A stretch of DNA of 64,000 bases, taken from contig UZAN01039657.1 of assembly GCA_900618425.1 (NCBI GenBank), positions 53,192 to 117,191 of the forward strand, written 5' to 3'. Of the stretch, positions 1 to 10,440 are shown piece after piece. The notes below the pieces were generated by a model. That model saw only the letters and a list, made by a program, of their open reading frames with translations, searched no databases and was not told the origin of the DNA. Origin of the DNA: Echinostoma caproni (lineage: Eukaryota; Platyhelminthes; Trematoda; Plagiorchiida; Echinostomatidae). A program made the translations under genes and the position numbers. Each line of letters starts with the position of its first letter. Within the stretch, counting starts at the first letter, position 1.

Positions 1-262
1 AGAAAACTGTTTTTAGAAATTCACACATGCGAGCAGTTTACATAAACGAAGTAGCAGTATCGTTCTAATCCGTTATGCAATAGTATAGCCTATACCATGA
101 AGGGGCATCAAGTGCATGGACCTCATGAATATATACCATGCACCTGCTCCGGTCTCAAGGGTTCCGTGTTTTGCGACAGGTGCTTTGAGTTCAACAAACT
201 AGAGTTTGTTCTGATTGTTTTTGGCAGGTTTGAAGTTTGTATATCGATTGTGAAAATTTCAG

Positions 263-346
263 TAACCTCGGTGGGATTCGAATCCACGCATGGACACCGC
301 CTACGCTTTTGTACAACGCACGCTACACCTTCTAAGCTACGAGGCC
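263..346 (-). pseudogene. tRNA-like relic (tRNA pseudogene or SINE head)
   Basis: On the minus strand a seven-pair acceptor stem can be drawn between 340-346 and 264-270, with two G-U pairs and a discriminator A. A T-arm follows with loop TTCGAAT and four clean stem pairs. The 53-61 pair is A-C rather than G-C, the D stem keeps only three pairs, and the anticodon stem needs two G-U pairs. The best 7-base anticodon loop would give anticodon ACA, which is not a normal nuclear anticodon. At 84 nt with a long variable region it is oversized for class I. A decayed tRNA or a tRNA-derived SINE head is more likely than a working gene. Confidence 0.4.
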
Positions 347-2289
347 ATACCGATAGCAATGATCTTTTCACATTCTAATTACCCATCCAACTTACAGAGG
401 CATATGGCATCCTTCAGTTAGCATGTAAGCAGACTGCTATCGTAGTCTCATTTATTCTAGCTACATGCTGGACTATCTAACAATATTTCACCCACAAGTG
501 AAACACCAATAGTGAATCCTTTTCTCTCATTGTACCGTTCTTCCTCCTGATGCGCAGTCTTTATATATAGACATTGCTTCCTCTTTTCCACTCATCAACC
601 ACAAATTAGATACTTGAAGTAGATTGCACCTGGGACTAAAATCGACCTATGATACCTGTTGATCAAAAACAGCCAATAGCACACACCCACCGGATATTTT
701 GTTGCAGGTTTGCTTATCTCATTGTACACTACAGTTGTACAAATAGCGCGAAAGCAACTATTACAAACGAGTAAGGGAATTTCGTGTCCTTTCGTATCTT
801 CGAAATATCTTTGGGGAAAACGAATCCTGTTATCACGTTACCAATTATTACTTCGTTCATTATTCGTGTTGTGAAAGGTGTTGTGGAAAACACTATTTTT
901 CTTGCCTAAAATATACTTGCACAGTAAGAGAACGTGTTCTGATCAATCTGCGCTGGGTTTGTCGTCAATAGTTATGAGGAGACGTACATATATTTAGGAA
1001 ATTAAGAATACTTGTGATAAATCAAAGCTCATTTATTTACGCAGTAATGAATATTCCTTGATTCGTGATTCCATCCTAATTCAGCTTGGGAAGGAAGTGA
1101 GTTTACGTGATTCTGAAAAAGGTTTCAGTGTCGGAACTGGATGCTGGTGGGAAACTTCTAGTCACATATCGGTTGCTTCAATAATATCAGTAGTTTTGTA
1201 TGCAAATTATTCTTCTTAATTTGCCGGAACAATCCTCCCTACTAGAGAAAGCTATTAGTAAAGCTCGTATCAAAGAATACATTAGTTTTTGTACAAACAG
1301 TGTCCGGCAGGTCAACTTTCAACATCGCCGTAATAATGAAGGCGGAACCTCAAAAGCTGGGGCTTCATGCAACCGGCTCCTATTGGTTACAGAAATGCTG
1401 TATTTATGGAGGGCAAACATCATGTCTAATTTGCATGAATCCTTAGACATTTCAGCCAATAACCAGACACTCTTTATGTGACTTTTCACAGGATTCTCAC
1501 CAGAAACATAATCAATCGTTGTAGAGATATCTTCAGTTCTCCACTCAGCGCTTGTTTATCAGACAAACTTAGGCGTGTACGGACGATACGGTGCAGCTAG
1601 ACCAGGAAAATGAACACTGAAAAGAAGAAATGGATGAATAAAAAAAGTTCTTGGTGAGAAGTGTGACTCCAGCTGCACAAACAAAGAAAGATGTGTACTA
1701 CAATCGTGCCCGAAGTTCATACTTAAAGAGAAATTAAAAGTAGAAACGGGGTGTAATTTGAGGACAACGATACAGCAGAAACATCAATAGATTCTTTTTT
1801 CTCGGTGAAACAAATGGCTACCGAAATTCATTTTATTGTTCTATTTAAAAACGCACTGGACACCAATATTCTCCAGGTGGATACTCGGAAGGTAAAAATG
1901 TGGTGATACCTATTCAGTCTTGTTTTATGCCATTTTCTAAACCACTCTCATGAGGTCGTATACCTAGTAAACAAACAAAATCTAGATGATGTTCCTTTTA
2001 TAACACTGTAATATTTTATGAAATAGTTACGGAGCAAAATGCTTCAAAGCATCATTATTTTCAGGATACAATAAACTTAATTAAACGTCACTTCACACTT
2101 AAATTCCATGCAAAGTTATTATGGATTGAATAGTCATGAGAACAGAGTTTAACAAATTACCTCGTTTTTGGTGATACATGAACTGGCTAAATACAAAAAC
2201 ATTTTGTAATAGATTAAACAGGTGACGAAAGAAGACGTATTCGCGAAGAAAATCGGAGTTTAAAGAGAACTGATAAAGGTAAGATAACT
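347..2289. other. AT-rich stretch, nothing assignable
   Basis: Only short ORFs occur. The longest (1200-1481, plus, 93 codons) matches no family I recognise and has no clear splice sites or poly(A) context. Probably intergenic or intronic. Confidence 0.5.
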
Positions 2290-2400
2290 GATGTATGTGA
2301 GTGTGTATCTATGTGTGTATGCGTGGAAAGTGAATGACGGAGAGTTTTTGTTAAAGGGTGAGTGGGTGAGTGAGTGATTGAGTGAGTAAATGAGAGTTCA
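2290..2400. repeat. Imperfect GTGA/GAGT tetranucleotide-rich tract
   Basis: A plus-strand run of degenerate GTGA and GTGT units, densest at about 2355-2395 where gagt/gggt units follow one another. The minus-strand ORF across it is a low-complexity His/Thr/Ser peptide, so it is not evidence of a gene. Confidence 0.7.
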
Positions 2401-2618
2401 TGAGTGGATGTTACGTTGCCAGAATTTTGGTGAATCATCATGGTAAAACCAGTGTTATCACAAACTGTTTCCGGACGCAAAAGGCGATCACGTTGTGGAG
2501 ACGGATGACAATCGCCTCGAGTGTGGACAAAATTCGGAACTCGATCTCTTTGGTCAGACTTCTTTTGACCGCGTAAAGAGTTCGGGAAATCTCAATTTAC
2601 TGTGTGATCAGACTTACC

Positions 2619-2807
2619 CTAATGGTTCACACTTGCCACCGCTCGGCTCGTTTTCAATCCCTGATTCAACCAAACGGGGTGATGCTCCTTGATGCGGTCA
2701 GATAGACGTCTCACGGTTCTACCCACATAACTTGCTCCACAGGAGCAGGTGAATTGATAAACACAAAATGAGGTAACATTCGGGAGTAATTTATCTTTAG
2801 TCTGCAT
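2619..2807 (-). pseudogene. GIY-YIG endonuclease domain of Penelope-like element 1
   Basis: A 62-codon open stretch shows the typical Penelope GIY-YIG start: a hydrophobic YQF strand, a CSCG cysteine pair, then SYVGRT, with RRLSDRIKEH downstream. Decayed codons continue in other frames to about 2500, where an LC-Q-like ending would be expected. It lies directly downstream of the RT part of the same element. It is a fragment of the element's polyprotein, not a host nuclease gene. Confidence 0.8.
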
Positions 2808-2837
2808 GAAGACAACAGGTTTGGACGTAACTATAAA

Positions 2838-2863
2838 AATAATAATAATAATAATAATAATAA
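2838..2863. repeat. (AAT)n microsatellite
   Basis: About nine uninterrupted AAT units, sitting inside the Penelope-like element between its RT and GIY-YIG parts. On the element's coding strand it would insert a homopolymer into the connector. Confidence 0.95.
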
Positions 2864-4540
2864 CGCCTTGGGTGGATATGCTATCATGCTTTTACGAATG
2901 AATGCCTCAGGATATCGTTCCCAATGTAAGTGTTTCGTACTCTTCCTAGTTTGAGTTCGATAGAGTTTGAAGAGCAAAGTTTTCTAAACTTATCGGATAA
3001 GCAGAGAATCAAGTTTTTCTCCTGTTGCATTGTGACGAAACTTTGGTATTGTATGTACTGTCCCGTCCATGTTTTCTCATGGTGAATGCTTTCACGAAGT
3101 GAACCATCAATTTGCCGAAAAAAACTCTCCTAGAAATGCGGGACCATTTGTAGATTTATTTTCCAGTTTGAACTCTATTTTCCGACGAGTTCCATTGAAA
3201 TTCTCTCCCAGAATATCGGCATCCTTATCAGTATCCTATATTCAGATAATTTCATCAGAATATTGTTTCTGAAAGGTGGATGCTTCCATGGGTTTTGAGA
3301 GTGCTACGTTTTCTAATTTGCCCACGAAAATGTCAGCTTATATTGATCTAAAGGGTAAACCCATGGCTACTCCGTCTCGCATCTTTAAATTTGCAATTAC
3401 ATGTTTTATCTGTATAGATTATGAAGTTGCTTAAGCTCATCTACGGGTACTTGAACAGAAGGTCCCGAATTATTTATATAATTAGCAATTATTTCAATGG
3501 TTTTTTGGAATGTCACAAAGGTAACTATTGAGGTTACATTCAGCGAGAAAATCTGCTTTTTGGTTTATTTGATAGATATAACGCAATTGACAAAATCAAA
3601 GGAGTCTCGTAGGCTGAACCTGGAGATATCTCTTCTGACGGGTTCAAGTAAATCGGATAGCCCCTTTTTGTCGGAGCGTGGTACGGCGAATCATTCGTAT
3701 CCTAAACTGGACGCAGCGACACCCCCATTATTGTGGATCTTAGTTAGTCCCTATAGGCGAGGTATTGTGGCCCTAACCGGTCTAATTCTTGCATAGGTGG
3801 ATGAATTAGTGACCCCGTCTTGTTTTAGTTATCTTATCACTTTGGATGCTCTCTTCTCTATACCAGGAGTCTTTTCTTTCTCCCCGGTGTTTGATGTGAA
3901 ATGAGTATTGTCACTGAGTAGATCGTTCGTCTTGGTCATACAATCTGCTCGGTGTAGTATAACAATCCCCGTATCTTAATCTGATCTTGTGATAATATAC
4001 TCATCATTGTTCTCCAGGTGTTTCAACTTTTCGAAATGCTTCCGTTTTAGAAACCGCTTACTCATTTCTGTAGATATCAGATATTGGAAGCATGTCTGAA
4101 CCAAGTTGGATTGCAGCTTCTGAGCTTTCAACTGAGATGATCGTATGAAATCTGCTAGTTACCCACATAGGTTTGCGAACTGAGTTTCAAGCTCTAGTTG
4201 GCGATTACTTCAAGTTGGAGGATAAAATGTTTGTCCTCAAGGTAACAATTCTAGTGCTGACTCATCCAAACTCATAGACGAGAAATTATGAACGCACCGT
4301 TCGGGATTGCTCGGAACTTCTTTGCAAACTTCTGCAACGGATACTTATCTGTGTAACCTGGTCTGTTTCTTATTGCATTGTTTGGACTTGACGATTTTAA
4401 CAGATGCCAAAAATTCGTCCCCCTCGTCATCTGTTAGATCAACGACTGCCTTTCCAAGGAATCGCAACGATCAACCCAAGAGCCACGTTCGTTAAGCGTT
4501 TGTCGCTTTCATGAGCATTCGGTGGTTTTACTATGATTCC

Positions 4541-5105
4541 GGTGAAGGATAGTCTAATAGTGTTATGGAAATACACAGCGGTTAACACAGTTATTAGGAA
4601 ATTGCATCACAGCCAATCTCTGGTGCAGCACCGAAAAGGAGCTTGTTTGCTGAAGTGTTCTCATGACATATGAATTCTTTAGGTCTGATATATCTGCCTA
4701 CATGTGTAGGATTCGAGTATAAACATCAGGTTAATGAAGTAGTTTTCTACCGGACGCGCCTCCAGATAGCAGAAAAGAAAATGGCTAATTTTAAATAAGA
4801 TTGATAATGCTGGCGTTTCAAAAAACAACCCGATAAATTTTAATGTCTTACTTTTAACAACCTTACACGATCCTAATCAACAAGAGTTCCATGAAAATGC
4901 TTGTGTTTCACCACAAAGTCAAGTGACACATATTGAATCGAAGTCAGATCCGGCAGTCCATTGGTTCACACAGTTTAAAAAACGAAGAGAAATAATAAGA
5001 ATGTATCTACAATCGGAGAACGACAAACGCACCTGACTAATGGACCGATTTGCTTCTTAGCATGTCTTTGGAAGCTCTTGAATTTGCGTTAACATGTCTT
5101 TGTAG
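4541..5105. other. No gene seen; possible splice acceptor at its right end
   Basis: AT-rich sequence between the Penelope-like element and the 5.2-kb gene-like unit. The last bases (5081-5105) look like a 3' splice or trans-splice acceptor: a gttaac branch-like site, then tctttgtag. No ORF worth reporting. Confidence 0.4.
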
Positions 5106-5169
5106 GTCAGTTGTATCGATGGTTCATCCGCCTCCTGTCTGAACACAACGGATAGACAGATATATTGTG

Positions 5170-5493
5170 ATGCACGGTGGTACGAAGAGAGTCCCGGCTA
5201 GTGAACGAATCAAGAATACGGCCGATCCAACCAGGTGCACAGAGGTAGTAGCTGGAAGTACTTCGCGAGACAATGTCGACTACCACTCGAAACGAACGAA
5301 TCGACAATTACAACCCGACGGAAAATCCGAATCTAGCCAGAAAGATTTCCACCGAATACCACAACGTCGGAGCTTTCGATCAACGTATCTCGCGTTACGA
5401 TTGGGTCAAACCAGTCGGAAAGGCACGCGGAAGAAGAGGAAAAGTACGTGCCAAGCGCGGACCAAAACCAACAGGAATGGACCAACCGAATGA
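5170..5493 (+). CDS. Overlapping alternative ORF (107 aa) of the same transcript
   Basis: This frame starts at the first ATG after the presumed acceptor and stays open to 5493, ending 7 bases before the 75-codon ORF in another frame. Its first half reads like ordinary protein. Its second half is overloaded with Arg/Lys/Ser/Thr, as expected for a shadow of the other frame. It may be the true product, an upstream overlapping ORF, or an artefact of a sequencing frameshift that splits one protein across two frames. Codon statistics by eye do not settle this. Confidence 0.2.
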   Translation: MHGGTKRVPASERIKNTADPTRCTEVVAGSTSRDNVDYHSKRTNRQLQPDGKSESSQKDFHRIPQRRSFRSTYLALRLGQTSRKGTRKKRKSTCQARTKTNRNGPTE

Positions 5494-5500
5494 GGCATGA
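5273..5500 (+). CDS. Small basic protein of unknown function (75 aa)
   Basis: A complete 75-codon ORF opens with an ATG that has A at -3. An in-frame stop at 5249-5251 lies just upstream, so this start is the first in its frame. Codons show strong G-first bias (about 31% by eye), as real genes do. The N-terminal half is polar and rich in Asn/Arg/Glu; residues around 33-45 hold aromatic and acidic positions. The C-terminal third is very basic, with Lys/Arg/Gly clusters (GRRGK, RAKRGPK), suggesting nucleic-acid, ribosome or microtubule binding; this is inference only. No signal peptide or membrane segment. The AATAAA 74 bases after the stop supports a real transcript. An overlapping upstream ATG (5170) in another frame is the main argument against it. 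No family recognised. Confidence 0.45.
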   Translation: MSTTTRNERIDNYNPTENPNLARKISTEYHNVGAFDQRISRYDWVKPVGKARGRRGKVRAKRGPKPTGMDQPNEA

Positions 5501-5579
5501 ATCATCCTGTCGCGCGGTTGAGAATTGATTGTATATAATCGAACGCATACACCGGTTATTTCTGAATTGAATCAATAAA

Positions 5580-8500
5580 CGTTTTGCCGGCCGACTGGCC
5601 TTCCCGTTCCAATATGATACGGTGTTTTCATTCACATGCGTGTATGTAAATATGTGCCATTTAATTGTTCTGCTCTCGGTGAATACAAGTTTTTTAAGAA
5701 TTGTTATTTTGATGCACCTGAGGTTTTGAGCTAATCATCTATTTCAAAACTAGCTAGTTACAATAAACGCATATACTACAGTTAATCTCAATACGTTTTT
5801 TGTTCTATTGATATGCAATGCGGTTACCTGGCTCGACATAAGCTGGGTCCCGTAGCCCAATCTTACGTTTATCCTAAAGTGATGCGAACTTTTATTTAGA
5901 TTCCAGTCAAAGAACACCTTTTTAATACTGCGCTGAACTGGGGTTTGTATTCCGTCATGCACTCAGAATACATTTCATCGGAAGCGAGAAATTCTTTTTT
6001 ATTTCACGCTTTCGCTTGATGCAAACTAAGCTTAAATGGATCTGCACGTTCAAAGTATTGGTCTTTACTCCGAGAAACAAATGTACTTGAAAGACGGCTT
6101 TTANCACGTGTGATTCTCTTTTACTATGGTAATCTGCTTTCCATAAATGTGACCGAAAGCAGAATATAGTGCTACCTTGAAAATCTTGTTCTGTCAGAAT
6201 TTCTTGATGCCATAAAATACCACCTTTTAAAATCCCTATTTATAACTTAAATTTTCCTATGAAGAAACACATCTGAATAATTATTTGTATTAAATAGTTA
6301 TCCCAGAACTCATGTAGTAGCATATCTGCACCAAGACATTATTCATAATGTTGGGAAAACATATAGAATGTGAAAGACTGAGATTGTGAAGTGACGCTAT
6401 GAGACCGACTGTAGGATTACGAGTCTCGCACTGAAGAGATGAAAGCTTTAGACTTATGTCCCTCACCCGCGTGATTCTGAAGTGAAACGGAGATGGGTTG
6501 GTTCAGTTGTGAATAGCCGATGCACTCCATAAAAAATATTCCCATTGCTGTTTGACGTTTGTCGCAGTTTTAGAGGACAGAAGGTGATGCCCAGAAAGGG
6601 AAATCAATGGATCATAATTTGTTACTTTGACTGGGAACACAGGTGTGGCGTTTAGGAATATTGCCTGAAACAATGTTCAATACGACTTGAAACATACATG
6701 GTTATAGTTCAACTGATTATCTGTATTAGACGATTAAGTTTGGATCACTCAATTACACAGTGTTCGCCATCAGTAGCGTATCGCACCCACCGGTCGGGCC
6801 AACCAAATTTGAAAACCAAAATAAGAAGAGACAGGCAACTTACTAATGTTCGATTGAAACTTTCAGAGATAAACTAGGAACCACACGCCTTACAGTGCTG
6901 TCCGGAATACAAGGTCCACACTGGAACCTGCGTATTGCCCGATTTTAAATTTGTTCACCAGGTTGACTTACTATAATAGTGGTCTGAGTAACAGAGCAAA
7001 GCGAGGAAAGACCATCCATATGCGTACAACATTTAAACAGAAGATTGCTCGAAATGGGTAATGCTTCTCATCAACCACTGTACATGGAAAAAACGCAAAC
7101 TCAATCAGAGGAACATAGGCAGCTGATGGAGAATAGAGTATTTTTTGAATTTAGGTTTGCTGTACAACGAGACTGAGGTGTAAGTTATACGAATACGTTA
7201 GTGCCAAATTCTACCGCTATTCTTAAAAATAAATTAAAAATAGAAATGTTTTACTACTTTAAGATATGTGTGCTTTCGAATAGACAGGCCTACTGACATA
7301 ACACTTGCTTTGTTCAAAATGANAGTTCTGTTCATGTTGTGCCTTCATGATGCTAAGACGGTGTGTTGCAGATCACTGTTTGCAGTCATTTATCCGAGTG
7401 CAATAATTCCTTTAAAAGCAGTTCTCTCCTCAATTGGACACAAATTATTTAGGCTTCGAAGTTGGCGTGGCAACTGTCTTTTTGTCGTAAACCGTAGAAC
7501 GGATGAAGGCCACAGGAACAAGGATCTAATGTTCCCTCAGATATGTATGAGGTGAACCAATTAACATCCCCAAATCATTGGTGTTGCATTCGCCTAGATG
7601 ACAACGCGACTACTTGGCATTAATGTCAGATGTTGATTGCACGATTCGATCCTCGGATAAAACCATTGGGAACTGCTTGAATCACCTGACCATTACGGTT
7701 GTTGCTCGGAAAAAGTGACATTTTGTAGTTGAGTACTTTGTGTTGCTTCCAAATTGACATAAACTAAGATGCGATTCATAAACCCTCATTTTGTTTACAT
7801 CATGTATCATTTTCTACAAATAACTCTTCCGTCGAAGATGACATTTGACAGATAGTGCATCACTTATCTTCTTCGAACCAATTTCATTCAGTCTCAATAT
7901 AGCCCAAATGGCACTGAGATAATAACGAAGGTGTACAACCGAAATATTTTAGTATCCTTCTCATACTATTTCTTCTGTCTTTTTTGATCTATTTACTTCT
8001 TTGTTGAACATAATCAATCAATTCGATCGAACGATTACACTTTTCTTATGGGAATTCTTAGACATATTACTGAATTAACTTCAGTAGCAGAAGTAACCAG
8101 CGAAACATGTAAATTATTTGCAACTTTGATTGGTATCTTGTTTGTGTGAGATGGTTCTAACCACTAGACGACAACTGAATCTGAAACTTTCAGGACGGAA
8201 CAGAAGGTTTAGTCGGGTTTTATGATGTGTCTGTTTGACTACTGATAAAGTGCATAAACGCTAGGTGACGGCTTCCTTTCGGGAAAAAAATCACCTCATC
8301 TATATCAGTTGTGTTCACCAAAAATTGACAGATTCTAACACATATATCGTTCAGTTGCACAAATGAGGATGGAGTAGGATGAGCAGCCACGGTAAGTGTA
8401 AGTGTCTGTAATGTGTGACTGACAACTCTGACGAGGCGTCTTCCCCTTTGTCTATTGGTTCGCATCCACCATGCAGCACATTTTTGAATGACAGCCAAAA

Positions 8501-10440
8501 TGGATATCTGAAAAAAAGAGCTGCCGTTTGTCTCTTAACTCCATTTTGGAAATTTTCGGGAAGTGAACAGAAGCTCCAATTATGTATTTGGTTTATAAGT
8601 TCCATTGCTGGTGTCAAATATAGGTGATCAGATTTTGTTAAATCTCATATTTATAACTAATTGAACTAACGTTCAGTTTATGGTTACCTACGGTAACATG
8701 TGGAAACAAAAGAAACGTGCGCAACGGCATCTCATACGGTAGATTGTAGCGGCTAGAATGAACTGTTCAAATAAAATGAAAGGAAAACATGGCAGAGCTC
8801 ATTGTCTTTGTGTTTTAACGACAAAATCGGAAGTGATGTTTCTCGAGCACATCTACCTAGAAGACCAAACACAGGCACGATCACAGCGGTTGCGTTCAAC
8901 TAACGGTGCACACCAACACAAAAGAACACCCTGGGATTTTCGTCATCTGTTTATCTCCCTCGTGATTGTACACATACACAATGCATAGAGGCCACGCCCA
9001 CAGCAGATTGTTGTTTATCGGTCTCTAGCAGTGTCAAGTATCCATCCATCTATCTATCCAACGAGAATACGTAAAAAAGAAACTGGATGATGAGAAGCGG
9101 CCTGTCAATTATAAAGGCATTCTTTGGACGACACAAAGGTCCTTTCTCTCTCACTCTTCACTGCACTTCATCGGTTCAAGCTCTCTGAATCAGTTTAACC
9201 TCACGCAGCAATTTGAATTCAGATTTTTGGAGAAAAAGGGAAATTTACCGTAAACAGATAGAAACCGAACAGGAATTTTGTTACCCACCATCTTAGTCTT
9301 CAAGTTATAGAAACAATGGAAATGAAATGAAGAAGCAAGTAATAACATGAACATGGAAAAAAATCAGTAAAAGAAAAGCTTTTGTACAGGTGAGGTCAGA
9401 ATGATTCGATTAAAGTATTTCATTACACGAGTCCATGAAAAAAACAGCAGAGACTTTAGTCCATTAACATTAAGATATACAAACATCCTAGCTACCCAAT
9501 GTTAACAATGTGCCGTCAAAGGTTTAGAATTTACTTTATTGTGATCGGATGAATGTATGGCCATTTGAAAGAATTGATCAGTTGCACGCCGCTTAAAAGA
9601 ATGGCATGCTTATATTCTCCCAATGAGGTCTATGGTTTAGTCCCCAATAAGTTAGATGCGATCTCAATGTGGATACTTCGAAACTAGATAGAACGCCTGT
9701 ATAAGTGCTCTCAACATTTCAAATCAGGTTCCTCATGATTTATAAACTAGAAGATCCATTTTAACCGTCTTTGGCATATAAAACTAGCTTAATGAACATA
9801 AAGCGGATATTCTACACTTATTTTGTCCGTTTGGGCCAACTTATCCAATTCTGTTTTACCGTGCTGTTTTACAGTCCCCTAATTTTGAAATTTCCGCATT
9901 TCTTCGTCTCAAGATTCTGTTTTTTGCATTTCCGTGAGGAATCTATATAAACGATTGGGAAATAAAACTCTTGAACCTCAGAGTGACCATTATAATGTGA
10001 AGACATTATGTCCATGGAATTAGGATCCCTTTTCGCACGAGTAAAATTCGCTCGTTCATCAGATTTTCCAATGATGAAAATTTGTGAGACTTAAGATATA
10101 TTGCGTCTGCTGGTGGCATCCAGATATTGGTTTATTGAATTAAACAACGCGGAGTTGTATCAGATTAGTAATATTATTTATGATCACTGTCATGCTATTT
10201 GTTTGTTTTATTGTACAAACGGCGGGGCCTTCAAAATTCTACAGCGGTATCCGTTTTTGCATCATCGGATTATTCACTAAATAGCCATCACTCTGCCTGT
10301 GGTTTTTTTGCGTCATTCGCATGATTGTCAATGTGACTGTTGTGCGACCACGGTAATGACTAATTTGGTCAAATACACCCGGGATTTCATGCATTCAATC
10401 ACATGGAACAAATGTGAAGCATTGCACTGGTTGGAGAGTT
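5580..10440. other. No gene supported; two single ambiguous bases
   Basis: AT-rich sequence with single N bases at 6104 and 7323. ORFs of 70-95 codons (for example 7268-7555 plus and 8220-8498 minus) match no family I know and lack convincing splice or poly(A) context. A short catc/tatc run lies near 9042-9060. Probably intergenic or intronic. Confidence 0.5.

Larger units (their letters stand above)
2490..4500 (-). mobile_element. Penelope-like retroelement 1, near full length but decayed (RT + GIY-YIG)
   Basis: Read on the minus strand, about 4150 to 2820 carries a Penelope-like RT split by many stops and frameshifts. Visible pieces are an N-terminal block with RSDxDTGIVILH, a block with TPRLYGL-like spacing near 3750, the motif DGVAMG at about 3360-3377 followed by ADIFVGKLE, and a palm motif at 3251-3262 reading YSDE where the family has Y-x-D-D. 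A connector follows, interrupted by an AAT microsatellite. Then comes a GIY-YIG nuclease domain (2619-2807) with CxCGASYVGRT and RxxDRIKEH. Known family logic: the RT primes at a nick made by the GIY-YIG nuclease. With the second catalytic Asp changed and several stops, this copy is inactive. Ends are approximate. Confidence 0.85.
5106..5579 (+). other. Gene-like terminal exon with poly(A) signal
   Basis: The inferred exon runs from an acceptor-like tag at 5103-5105 to a canonical AATAAA at 5574-5579. Between them the base composition is clearly more GC-rich than the flanks and two plus-strand frames stay open (5170-5493 and 5273-5500). A T/G-rich stretch shortly after the AATAAA could serve as the downstream element. 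The exon could be internal and last in a longer gene, or a short gene receiving a spliced leader, which flatworms use. No upstream exon was identified. Confidence 0.45.

Noticed and set aside
2214..2480. Minus ORF rich in His/Thr/Ser
   Set aside because: It is a translation of the GTGA/GTGT tetranucleotide tract; low complexity, no gene signals.
8220..8498. Minus ORF whose end loosely resembles RNP2 and RNP1 of an RNA-recognition motif
   Set aside because: Spacing between the two segments is too short and no acceptor fits; the likeness is probably chance.
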